Shown here piece after piece: positions 51,856 through 63,968 of a stretch of DNA of 64,000 bases; position 1 is the stretch's first letter, and every line of letters begins with the position of its first letter. A model generated the notes under the pieces. The model saw only the letters and a list, made by a program, of their open reading frames with translations. It was not told the origin of the DNA and ran no database searches. The translations under genes and the position numbers were made by a program. The stretch is from Bigelowiella natans CCMP2755 (Eukaryota > Cercozoa > Chlorarachniophyceae). The DNA lies in NCBI GenBank assembly GCA_000320545.1, contig ADNK01000067.1, forward strand, positions 38,715 to 102,714, written 5' to 3'.

Positions 51856-54800
51856 ATGAGCTTCACTTACAGTAAGGCCCCTGGCGGGTCGAATTTGAAG
51901 AAGTTTTACGGCAAATCAGCTTCTTCGGAGCATGCTGCGAGGGCACATCGAACGCGGAAAAGGGTAGCTCAGGTTAGAATAGCAAACCCAATGTTGATTT
52001 TGCTTTTATGTTTAAGATATCATCTATTGTCACATAGAAAACGAATATTTGATCACGTAGACCTCATAATCGCATTCTACTATGGATTTTTCTCAATTTC
52101 TTAACATCTATGATGCTGCGTTAAATGACTTACAAATATCATTATCTATCTAAGGAGTTACTTTCTACTGAGGAAAGGTCTTCCAGATTGCCGTCAATCA
52201 ACCAGCATCTAAACATGATTCAGCGGTTTGCATGTTTTAATTTGATTGTTCAGCTACATCAATTCTCTTCGCATGGTATGTATGCACTTTCAAAAACCAC
52301 TTCTTAGTGCTGCCGAATCAAGTAGGCCTATACTTTCCCACAGAGTATGTCATATATTTAAACAGAATGTAAACACCATCTTAAAAACTTTGCAATACAG
52401 GACATAAATCTGATTTTCTCCAATATAAAGTCGATACGTGATCTTAATGTAAACTTCTACTTGGTAGCTTTCAGTATTCATAAAGCAAAATATTGGCTAG
52501 TGAATCTACAATTCCGATCAGGACCTCCGAAGAAGAATTGAAAACTACACTATAAATACTAGACTTGGTAAAGTGCTGCTGGATTTTGTACCTTATTTTA
52601 AGGTTTGCAAAGACGAATATTGCACAAATTGTTTCAACTCTTAAATCTGTATCGAATAGATGTATACAAAATATGTGGAGCATACTGAAAACAAAGAGAC
52701 TAGAGAAATTATGAAGATGTTGGATGCCAACACGGTAGTACTCTCTTGTGTACATCAGGCTTGTGCTCACTCGTCATTCTTACACAATTAGCCAACATCA
52801 ATGTTTAAGAGATTTCACAGCGAAAAGTGTGCTGAAATAAATTGCCTTCCACTTCCGGCACTGCTTATTACTCCTATCCAGGTTTTACTTTTGCATCAAA
52901 TTCTGCTAGTCTTTTTGACGATTGCTTATTTAGCGCATTCCTCGATATAAATTGCTCGTAACTGAATATCTAAAAAACACTGCGAAGAGCCATCCAGATT
53001 ATCAAGATTTGCTAAAAGCGTTGGAGAAAATCGAAGAGACAGCAGAGTAATGAAATTTATAGGTTCACTTGAATATTGACTTACAGCATGAATATAAATC
53101 TCAAGGTATATGAACGAATCTATCAAAAAGGCTGAGAACCGAGCCAAGATTATTGAAATTTCGGATCTATTTTCTCAGGATCCAGGTTGATTCTGCATTT
53201 CTAAGATTCATACTATTGGGATATTAATGACTTCTGCAGGCTTTGTCTCGCCAAGTCGTAGCTATGAGATGGATGGAATCCTTTTCAAAAGGGTATAGAC
53301 TAATGACTCTATTTAAACTCCACTATATAGAGTGGTTACTCACATCAAAGTTATGTAGTCTCGTAAGGAAGATATTCGGTATAGATTCTTCTTATTCAAC
53401 GATATTCTAGCTTATGCCAAGGTATCTATTTAATATTTGTACATGAACACTATTCAGATTCTTAGCTCTTGAATTGTGTAAACTTGCAGGAAACGAAAGA
53501 TGGGTACGTACTTCATAGGCGAATACCTATAGATTCGTCATTCATGATTCGACCAGTCAAGGACAAAACTGCAGAACCGATCTCCTTTCAGATAATGAAT
53601 TCTGTAAAATCTTTTGAGGTGCACCAACACTTCATTCTAAATAACTAAACTACTTCTTTTGATAGTTATTATAATTGCACAGGTATACTCTGCAAATGCT
53701 GAGGAGAAAGAGAAGTGGATGAAATCCTTTGCCGCAGTAACAAAGGTTTGGCAACACAAAATGTTTTCGCAATTCTGAGGCTTCAATTCTACCTTGCCAG
53801 AGAGTTCCAACAGAATCGAACGGCAAGCACTCAAAAAGTCACCAGCGCGCAGTATTACAATTCAGAAAGCTAGAATACTGTCAAATACAGGTATAAAATT
53901 TCATCCATAAATTTCATTTTGAGCAAAATTATTTAAGTTCTGAAACAAGTTGGTAGATATCCAGAACCAAAATAGAAATATGTGAAGAAAAACATCAATA
54001 ATTGTACAACATCAATAATTCTTAATTGATTTTCAAAGAAAATGAAAAATGGAAAACCATGCCGGAGAAAATTTGGGTTGTTCACAAAAAGGTCCTATCA
54101 TGTAAGTCTTTAAGTTCTGTAATATAAAGTGAATTTTAATTGCCAGGCATAACTGCAAGAAATGTGGAAGTTTGTGCTGTGCTTCGTGTTCTCCGTATCA
54201 TGTTTACATTTATGAAGGAGCGGCTAGAAAGGAAAGAGGTATATATAATAAATCAATGCGAGCACTATATATTGCTAAAGTTCACATATAAACGACAGTT
54301 TGTACCATGTGCATACGGCCATTAATGGAATTAAAGTCGAACAGGTTACGCTACATAGTAATAGTAATATGGATGAGTAAAGACGTATAATTTCCAGAAA
54401 TCTCTATAAGCCAAAAAATCTACCTAGTATTGTCGAAGTCTCTTCACTACAGGTACTCTTATTTGCACTTGCGTTTTTAGTGGAAATTCTCCATTTGCGA
54501 CACTCATTTAGACACGATCGCAATCGGTCCCAGAAGCAAGTAATCAACAATCTCACTTCTCGTGTTATGAGGAAGGCGTTCATGGGACAATTCACATTCT
54601 ATTAATTGGAGGTCCTGGCTATGACGGCATGCCTGTAACTTCTCCAACACTATTAAATTTCTTCTTAGCAAAGGATTTATACATGAAGAATCGAACACCT
54701 AACTCCTATGTAATATTTTCGCGGTCAGGATTAGAACTGGTAATATTTGAAAATTAGGTTGCTTCTTGCAAAGTTTGTATTAAGTATTCATTTTGACAAC

Positions 54801-55358
54801 AGTGCAAAAGTGCGGTTGCGCGCAAATCTGAATCGCCAGTGTGGAATCAGGTCACTCTTTTCTCTTTATTAGTATCATTATGCAAATGCAACCCAATTTC
54901 ATTTGCCCTCCGTAAAATAGAATTTTAAGTTTTACGTTGAAGATTTACAAGATCCTATGCTTGCTGAGGTAACTTTCGATCAATGCAGCTACTACTTTAA
55001 ATTATATGGTTATGGTTGATAATGATAGATAAGAGACGCAAATAGTATATCGGGTCAGGATGATAAGATTGGACAAGCTATAGTTGACATATGTCTCCTC
55101 GGAAGAAAAAGAGGATTACAACATTGGACTGAAATTCCACTTAAACTTGATAATGGCACGTTAGCTGGCACGATAGAAATGAAAATTAAGTTTACACCTG
55201 CCATGAGGAAAAAAAAAGTAGGAAGTCGGCCACGATCAATATCGAATTTTGAGGGAATAAAAAGCATATCCCTAAATGTGTTTACAAGGAACAAACTTCC
55301 GTCTACCACTATAGCTTCACCCCCTTCTATGACAATATCTTCGACTTCCTCTACATGA
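51856..55358 (+). CDS. RhoGEF (DH)-PH-FYVE-like-C2 protein
   Basis: Guanine-nucleotide exchange factor for Rho/Rac-type GTPases acting at membranes. Joined exons include 51856-51972, 52155-52177, 52254-52275, 52401-52463, 52522-52602, 52660-52734, 52792-52881, 52934-53046, 53106-53185, 53240-53292, 53359-53421, 53490-53618, 53683-53745, 53801-53890, 54039-54091, 54147-54238; small exons 52308-52321 and 52344-52368 are possible. DH: ELLSTEES-YINSLRM, DINLIFSNIKSI, YTKYVEH, LPALLITPIQRIPRYKLLVT and HPDYQDLLKALEKI. PH: YEMDGILFKRSRKEDIRYRF with FLFNDILAYAK and EEKEKWMKSF. Zinc finger: PCRRKFGLFTKRHNCKKCGS then CCASCS, a FYVE-type core with the first and last Cys pairs not clear. C2: GTIHILLIGG, AKDLYMKNRTPNSYVIF, RKSESPVWNQ, NFKFYVEDLQDPML, IGQAIVDICLLG. 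Joins in 54240-54800 are unresolved. The order resembles FGD-type exchange factors. Confidence 0.85.
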
Positions 55359-56777
55359 TATCGGTTTCCACGTATAGCATACGCAACGTTGTGACGATCC
55401 TTGCAAGATGCCTTGTGGCCCTCGCACAAAGCAGTGCAAATGCTTGGTTTTCACTTGCATTGACAGCAAGCAATCCCCCTCCACATGAACAAATGATAAT
55501 TTCGTGACGTGAGTTCGTGGTGTATCTCGTGTGAATGCTACATGCGTGCTTGCCTAGATGCGCGATGTGGTTCACCAGACCACTCTAGCACTGCTATTTC
55601 CATGTCCTAGATCTCGAGACATGTCATTAAGTTTGCATAAATTGACTTGCATGCTGTCATTTGAACCCTCTAGCCCTGAATTGCCATCTGTGACGAAGAG
55701 CAGACTGGAGACATCGCACAGAAAGGACTGGGCGAAGGTGTAGTTGAGTTGTCCAGGCATGTTCAGTGCAGTATTTCCGATGCCGATGCTTTGAACCGGC
55801 ACACAAGCATTGCATCGATCCAACATGTCTACATAGATGTGTCTGCAGGTGTGTTCTTTGAAACAATGGTTTTGTGACCGTTGCATGCTGGCATGCTCTA
55901 GTGCTAGCATGGCACAAATGTGATGTGCAATGAACACTTAGCCCGCAGATGATGTGCACATCTTGAAAGCTGCTTCGAAAGCGCTCTCGAAAGATCTCAA
56001 ATGCCATTCATTTTTGGTGGTTCCTGAGGCCCCTAGAACAGGGAGAGACATCATCATTGGGAATCGATGGGTAGGTGCTGCAAGCTAGCATGCAAGGCAA
56101 TCATCAGGCAATGACACTTGCATTGCATGTGTCAGTGTGTGTCCTTATTCATCATCACACCTGACCACAGATCATGGACACATTGCACAGCTGAATTGGA
56201 AGGGGAAACAAAAGCTTCGCAATCTCTGCTTTGGGACAGCTAGACAGGCTAGCAGGTCTCTCATTTTCCGCCTTTCGACGTAACATGCACCTCTAGACCT
56301 GCTAACTTGCACCTTGCAATATGGATGTGCCATGTGGCACGCAACCATCTAGCCATGCCATCATGTTGGAACTTGTGGCATCTAGGCATTGCGCATGCGG
56401 AGTGCTGCGCCGCACAAAGATGTGCACAAACTCACACATAGACTGCAAAGATTGACAACATTCCAGCATTGGCCACATTCGAGTCATCACATCATTGTCG
56501 TTCACTCACACGTGCACACCTGCGCATGCATGTGGCGCTACTCACTTAGTGCAGGTCGACAGATGATGTTGTGGAGGCTGCCATAACTGAGATGCGAACT
56601 AATGCTGGTGCTGCGAAGCTACAAATTCTGAAGCAATGTGCCCACGTGCTCACGACAACACGTGGACATGTGATGCATGATGCGAGAAAATGACATCCAT
56701 CTGTCCAAAGAAGGATGGCAAACGATGCATGATGGTCGAAAGGAAATGTTAGGAATCCCCACATACACGGGAAGGCT
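55359..56777. other. Long convergent 3' spacer, TGCATG/CTAG-rich
   Basis: 1.4 kb downstream of the RhoGEF gene. Contains TGCCTAGATGCGCG (55551), GCTAGACAGGCTAGCAGG (56245), ACCTCTAGACCTGCTAAC (56290), CCATCTAGCCATGCC (56345) and GGCATCTAGGCATTGCGC (56377). No microsatellite and no supported gene. Confidence 0.55.
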
Positions 56778-56912
56778 TTAATTATTTTTCTTGCTTGTGG
56801 CGCGCTTGATCGTGGATGCAGCTTTTTTCCTTTTTCGAGCCTTAATTGCAGCGTCCCTTTGAACATTGTAGATATACCTATATATTTCACGCATTCGATT
56901 GATCGATGGCAT
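56778..56912 (-). CDS. Small basic peptide or terminal exon
   Basis: Forty-four codons from ATG to TAA: begins MPSINRMREIYRYIYNV and ends in a Lys/Arg-rich tail (KARKRKKAAS, ATSKKNN). The composition (amphipathic helix then very basic tail) suggests a nucleic-acid or ribosome-binding peptide, or the last exon of a larger gene. No acceptor-joined upstream exon was found before the FKBP gene. Low confidence. Confidence 0.3.
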   Translation of the reverse strand: MPSINRMREIYRYIYNVQRDAAIKARKRKKAASTIKRATSKKNN

Positions 56913-57107
56913 TTGAATGCATCAGGCTTCTATGTTATTAGCATACAAAGAGAGAGAGAGCGAGAGAGAGAGAACGCTCATTGACAAGCAAGATAGGGAT
57001 CGTTTCCAGCGTCGTTACAGTATCATAAAACATGAAACATCGTTATTTTGACAAATGACCAATTTCTCTCTCTCAAGTTATTTTTCTCATATTTAATCTA
57101 TGCAACT

Positions 57108-57290
57108 TCATGCACGCGGGGCGAGAAAAGAGCACGACCATATGCCTCCGGAGATAAGGAAGAAGAGGATCGTTAGCATGTGCGATTCCAAAAATTCCTT
57201 CACGGGTGACATCGCATAACTTCCGGTTGAAAATTTTTGTTCACCCAGCCGAAGGAACATAGATAAATGCACAAACACACAATCAAATAA

Positions 57291-57346
<56 letters not shown>

Positions 57347-58084
57347 GTGTGTGTACCACCACTATCTTACAGAACACCAACGATTTTTCCGTGTTTTACT
57401 CACTGCTTGATATATGTGCCGCAATCGGAAAATCATCGTTGGTGTCTTTTGTTCTTAAAAATGCTCCGTGAAATCAATACAAATTTCCGAAACAACAATC
57501 GTTCTTGCGCGGAATACATCGAAGCGAAGAGATTCGAGGGACGAAAAGTTTACCTGAAGCTCCCTGGCCGAGGTGAAATATCCACAACTTCTATTTTATA
57601 CGTTACCGTTGATCCTGTGAATTACGGAGGAACATCGATGCTTACTAGCACATACCAAAGCTCTTTGAACATGCTTACAATTGTATCTATGCTTCATCGA
57701 TGATCTTCGATTCATATGAGCGTACACTTGTTGCTCTCTCCCTCTGTATTGTGTAAGTGTTCAGTGATACCGTCGGGGACAGGTTTTGTCTTGAAGTTCA
57801 TGCCCTCATGATCAAATGCGAGCTGAAGTCGTTGCACATACCTCAGAGACCTCTTTGCCACCTCGAAATTTTATTGCTCTCTCGCTCTCTCCCGCTCTCT
57901 CCCGCTCTATCTATCTCCTTATTCTACACCCCCCCCACCTCTCAACCAGACCTCACAGATCGATATTGCCTTTTTTTTTTTCCATAATACCTCAGGTGGG
58001 ATAGTCACGATTCTCGTTTCTCCTAAGCACTGGCCAATCATCGCTAAAACACACACTTCATCATGACTGTAGGTGTAGTTGGTA

Positions 58085-58138
<54 letters not shown>

Positions 58139-58992
58139 GTATATAATATATTCTTCGTTAATGTGACCGCGTTCCATGCCCTCGAGCACGTGTCGCGCTC
58201 CAACAACCAGCTTCAATGGTTGGCCACCTTCAACGCCATAACAAAAAATGAATATTGACATTGTTCACTGACACATCATTTTCACCGCAAGCAATTTCTT
58301 CCCTTTGCAAATTTCGGCGGCATTATCTTAAAACTGAATTTCAAACTGTGAAACTTATCCGGGGTGGCAATTTCATGAAGCGAGCCCTTTTCACTCTCTC
58401 TTTCTCGCTTCCTCTTCCCTCCCCCCTCCTTCCCTAATCTAAAACTTACCATCAGCATCTATCTGCTGCTCTCCATAAAACCCAGCATGGCGGATGCTCA
58501 CAGTATCTCCCTGTCGCACGCTATCGATGCATGTATCTGGCTTCTGGTGTACTTGAATAACCTGAAGAATGAAGAATCAATGGCATTTTCGCTATCGCTG
58601 CTCGAGGCTACAAAATAGGAAAAAAAACTATCATTTTGAAAAAACATGATCCAAATAAAGAGTGTGGTCAGAAATGAAAGAGATTTCGCGCAAAGATTCC
58701 ATCAGCACAGGCTAGAAAAGTCCTTTAGACTGATAGGTTTATTGTGCTTTGTGGCATTACCAAGCCGTCCTCTCGAAACTGTGGGGGCTCAACACCCTCG
58801 TCACCCAGAGTATATAAAGATTGGAGAAGTGCAATAGCAACAATGGTGGTCTAAGCAGCAGGAAGGGAAGGACGGAAGGAACAGGATTATGCTTAGACAT
58901 GCGATAAACGCGCAGAATGCCTCTTGCTCAGTAAATTTCGATCCCTCCCTCTAAAACCCTCAGATGGAATGGGAAATCAATCATACCAGCAT
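57108..58992 (-). CDS. FKBP-type peptidyl-prolyl isomerase, secretory, C-terminal membrane anchor
   Basis: Catalyses cis-trans isomerisation of prolyl bonds. Eight exons join exactly to 181 residues: 58992-58987 (ATGCTG only), 58850-58761, 58561-58450, 58227-58168, 58043-57991, 57822-57771, 57614-57554, 57219-57108. Signal peptide MLTTIVAIALLQSLYTLG; FKBP core VIQVHQKPDTCIDSVRQGDT, VSIRHAGFYGEQQIDADGGQ, PLKLVVGARHVLEGMERAMI, GQCLGETRIVTIPPELAFDH, KPVPDGSTVTYKIEVVDISP. After the core comes a linker and a hydrophobic segment MLTILFFLISGGIWSCSFLA three residues from the stop. Signal peptide plus terminal membrane helix suggest a type I protein with the domain in the ER or secretory lumen. In FKBP12 the active-site Tyr26/Asp37/Trp59 set is conserved; here HAGF, the QQIDAD Asp and VLEG (Leu for the usual Ile, Trp position not Trp) suggest weaker catalysis or ligand binding. 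Confidence 0.9.
57293..57343 (+). repeat. (AT)n
   Basis: AT run in the last FKBP intron; another at 58086-58134 in intron 4. Confidence 0.95.
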
Positions 58993-59498
58993 CCTGAGAA
59001 TGGTCTGGCAGTTGGAGGAGCGGGACAAGAGGGGAGAAAGCGAGGGGAAGGGAGATGAGCGTGAGGGGGAACAAACGGAACTTGAGTTTCTTTTCAAAAG
59101 AAAAATAATTATACCGGTAATATCCATATGATATCAGAAAATATCGCATCGGATATGCACCACAAATGCGACAGCTCCAACATTACTATGTTTAATGTTG
59201 CCGTTTTCTGGTTTAAACAAGTATGTTTTTGGTTCCATTTCACGCAATGCACTTGGATCTGTTTGTTGGGAGAGTTGTTTTTTGCCCGTTACATCCAAGG
59301 CCGTTTTACATGTCCGACATGAAGATACCCGCTTTATTTTTTATAGATTTGTTATTCTCGGCTCCACATGCATCAGTTCGATTGGATTCGGAATCCACGG
59401 AACCTCCTTCGCTCATCAAATGAAGCAGGAAGAAGACGGGCAGAGACGGAACTGAGAAAAGGTTGAAAAAGTTTAGGACGACTGTTCGTCGCTGCGCG
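58993..59498. other. Divergent promoter interval
   Basis: Between the FKBP start (-) and the start of the last gene (+). Contains TACCGGTAAT at about 59114, the same word seen upstream of the esterase and near the uS10 start. No gene supported. Confidence 0.4.
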
Positions 59499-60586
59499 AT
59501 GGAATCAAATGGCGATCTCTGGGGCACGATAAAGGATGATGGGAAACAAAATCAAGGTGATCTGTGTACGATCTTCTCCGAAACTTTCGATGCATTTGGA
59601 CAGCCTTCTCACTGTTTTCCATTCTTTGTTCCTTTCTTCTCTTTAGCAAACTTACGAGGTAGGATTATTGAAGTTGATAGACACCGGTCGTCTCGGGTTC
59701 GAAGTAGCTTTACTAATGGCGGATCGATGGCGACAGCAGGCGGGATGGAAGTGGATGACGACGATGATGACACAACTACCGCTGCAACCGAAAATTCCAT
59801 GTCTCAAGAAAAACAGTCTTCGGGCCAACAGAGGTAAACGCAAAAAGTTCCCATTGACCACTTTTGCTGCCCCATTTTTGCTACTAGATGTTGGAAAACA
59901 GTGACTAGCAAGCAGGCATGATAAAATAATTACCGATTGCTGGATTTGTTGACACAAAGCGTTGCTCTAACCAATAGTGCGCGCAATATTTTCAGGACCG
60001 CAACGGGTAAGAAAGAATACGGTCCTCTGCAAGTAGTAGTGGAAAATGTAGTCGAAAACGGCATCAGCTAGTAATACTTCAAGCGTCCATTTTATTCCAG
60101 AATAAAACCGTTGAATCATCATTCCAACATCGAACTAATTTAACGAATCGACAATCACTGCCACAATTTAATCCACAGTATCATTGCTTTTCTATGATCA
60201 CCAAAAGTGTTATTCAAGTGATGGTGTTGTGCCTTTCACTTACTACTGTGTCATCTTTAGCCCGATGCAGCCTCTTCCTCCCTCTGAGCTTCTGATCTCT
60301 AGTTCGGACCAGGTTATGCTCTCTATCGTATTCTTCCCTCTTGCGCAAATCACCTGTTATTTCCGTTGTACTATAATGTTAAAATAAGGACCAATTCACT
60401 TCTTCTATTTCTTTTTCCCACCTCCACTCATCTCTTCCAACTTGCATCCTTAGGACCTGCAAGATGCGCCCTTTCTCGGCATCTATCGAGGTACCGTGAA
60501 CTTTTAATTTTGTCTGTTCTTTGAATTAAAAACCAAAATTAAGCATTGATCTATATATTATTACACACACACACACACACACACAC

Positions 60587-60634
<48 letters not shown>

Positions 60635-60640
60635 AATATT

Positions 60641-60681
<41 letters not shown>

Positions 60682-62178
60682 TGATTCTGAATATGCACAA
60701 CGTTCAAAGGCCCTTCTCAGTGCGGTGACGTATTTGCACACGTATCGGGACGTTTCAAGCTTTTCTTCAATCGTGCTAAGGTTGGTTGAAAATTCGGGTT
60801 TGTTCTAAATGGTGTGCTTTGCGCGTGTATGCACATTTGAAAAAATAGTCGTCTGCTCAACGAATCCTGATTGATGCATGCCTGTACTCATTTCTTATTC
60901 TCTCACCCATCTCCCTTCCCTCAACTTTGTCACGAGTAGTGCCAATGGATTGTTGGATTGGATGTGAGCTCTGAGGAAGGATTCCTATACAATGAAGCTG
61001 AAGTGCCCTTTGCTCACCAGGTCTGCCTACCGCTGTCGTTGCTGCTGTCGTATGGACGTGTCGTCGAACACAGCCTTCTAATGCTTAAGTTCTGAACGTG
61101 TAACATAATGTTTTTCCTTTGGTCCCCCCCCCCCCCCCCCCTCCCCCTTCCTTCTTCACATATCATCACAATCACTCATTGGTGGGGGTTGGCAGATCGA
61201 CGGCATTTGGAGAATTTGGTACTATACGACAATTAATCCCTTTCAAAATACATATAGGAAGATAGTGGAACCATCTATTATTTGTTGAAGCAATACTCGT
61301 CACCACCATCATTATCATCTTCATTAACATCATCGTGTCTATTTTCAAGAATTCGTATTTCGAAGCTGTTTTTATTATGGTCATTCTTATTCTTATTATT
61401 TATTTTTAAAGACATGGTTATGGCACAACAACAGGTTTGGCGGAAAGTGGAAGGAAGCTCCTGAAATTAAGATCTCCAAGGTATTCATATCTTCTTAGGA
61501 CACAAACACGAGCGCACATTTACGTATCATATAGATATAATGTAATAGTCATGATGCATTGCTGTAACTGTACATGTGCGTAGAAATAGTGGCAGATGGT
61601 TGGGTGAGGCCATCAATTCCTCTTCTTCATCCTTCCTCTGTCTTGTACATCAACAAAAATCCATCAACCCTCCCTGCCACCACACAAAGTAATTCACGGC
61701 AACTACAACATTTAGAGTGAGCGAAAGGTGTCCACCATAGAGTCCAGAGAGACGAAACAGTCATCACGGATATCGAGAAATAGCCTCATCGAGGTGCATA
61801 TGGCCACTACTATCAATAGCCATGTCTCCCAATATATGTATCTACTGATTCTTTTAATTGTCGTCACATTAAACCGCACCAAGCATCCTACTATGATTTT
61901 GTTTACCGAATGATGCTGCTGCTACTCCTGCTGCTGCTGCTGCTGCTGCTGTGCCTTTCGATCTCACATGCTGATTACATGATGTGGATAGGTGCTGGAG
62001 CACCATCTGCGCAGAGAACCCTTGCAATTCCTCCACCTCTATGGAGACGCGATGACGGAAAATGGGGTATACTATCTGAACGAAACGGGAGCAACAACTG
62101 CAGAATAAATATTTGATTATGAAGGAGACGTTATTCCAAGGGAAGAAGCGTGTATGATAAGATCATTGTCTTTATACT

Positions 62179-62232
<54 letters not shown>

Positions 62233-62359
62233 TGTGTGTCACGCACGCTCTATATATATATCATTATCTTCATACTCTCTTCTTCTCCCTCGCGCTCACA
62301 CGCACACTTTGAACTGAATAGGGTAAACATCGTATATATTTTTTTTTTTTTTTTCTATC

Positions 62360-62390
<31 letters not shown>

Positions 62391-62617
62391 GATGCCTTCG
62401 CGGTATAGCTGACGCATGGCCACAGGACAGTGCCAATAGCAGCAGTGGTAGTAGCTGCAACATTGCTACGGCTGCCATAGGTCGCACAACCGTCGGCAGC
62501 GCCAACAATTTACGACTAAAATTGTGGATCGTTAGAAAGGAAAAGGAGGTGGGCTCTTTACACGTACCCGCCTATACACCACGCAATACATAAATGTATA
62601 GGTTATAATATTATGTG

Positions 62618-62669
<52 letters not shown>

Positions 62670-63499
62670 TGTGTGTGCGTCGAATGATATACAAAATACT
62701 CCACATAGTTGGACGCCATTGCCCGCAAGCGACGTGTGACCGCAAGGAATCGCAGGTGAATGAACATTTTTCTTAGTAATATATATTGTGCCAGAGCGTG
62801 TTGTGACGTCAGAAGGGTTTGGCGGTGGTGGGATGGAACAAGGAAAAGCGATGCTTCTCCTATGTGAGACGTGCGTCTAGATCATCGATAGTGGGGGGCT
62901 ACAACGATTATGATGGTTATTGGGAGGCAGCAATTTATCATTATTCAAGTCAAGCGCCGATGCCTTACAGTCTGCGACTCAGATCAGTGTCGCAGGATCA
63001 AAGTTCATCGTTTTTCCCAAACGGACATCATCGGTCACGGTGCTATTCTTGTCTTCGCATTCACGCCTCCTTCTCCTCCTCCTCCTCCTCCTTCGCATCT
63101 GGTACAATCATCAGGTATAAGCGTATGAAGCAGCTGGAGAAGACTACAGCATATTTTGAGGAGAGCTCTATCAGGAACAGGTCTCGGCGGTAGGTAGAAG
63201 TGAGGCAGGCAGTCAGTTGTTGTTGTTGTTGTTGTTATGTAGAGGATATGAGGAGGGAGAGAACACACACGCTGAGAGAAGCACACACCTGTTTGCTGCT
63301 GTTGCTACTAGTGCTTTTGGTGGTGATAGTAGTATTATTCATATTGATGATGATGCAGGGCTCCTGGACTCTTTCATGAGCTTATCGGTCGCTTCCTTGG
63401 AAGGAATAAGGGACTCTCAAAAGGTACTTTCTCCTTCCTTTTCTTCTTCTTCTTCTGCGTTTATTGTTGCCACTGCTTATGTTTATGTTTGTGCTGCTG

Positions 63500-63530
<31 letters not shown>

Positions 63531-63869
63531 GGCAACAACGATGGGCACTGATTCTACGCTTCCACGCGTATTTCTCAACTCTCTTCTAAGGATCGACGGA
63601 TACTGGGGAGGACATCAAGATCAATTCAGTGCAACAACAGGAGGGGGGGGTGCTGCTGGGGGGGGGGACGAGGTGAGGGCGGAAATGCCGGCAGGACACG
63701 TGGGGCCGGCGGGGGAAGAAACCGGGAGATAACGAGGATGATGCCACAACATACCAAGAATGGTAGTCAGACGATGACGATGATGGTGATGATGAAGGAG
63801 GAAGAGGAGGAGGAGGATGCACATGAGCGAAACAAGAAGATAAATATCGAGTAGATCTTCTCGGAAATG

Positions 63870-63904
<35 letters not shown>

Positions 63905-63968
63905 GTTTCGTGGTTATTTGTATTTAGTTGGGGCAGTGGGGGGAGGAAGTTAGTACGCACAAACACAC

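Noticed and set aside
57290-57703. 137-codon plus-strand frame after the AT repeat
   Set aside because: Overlaps FKBP exon 57614-57554 on the other strand, which has clear family conservation.
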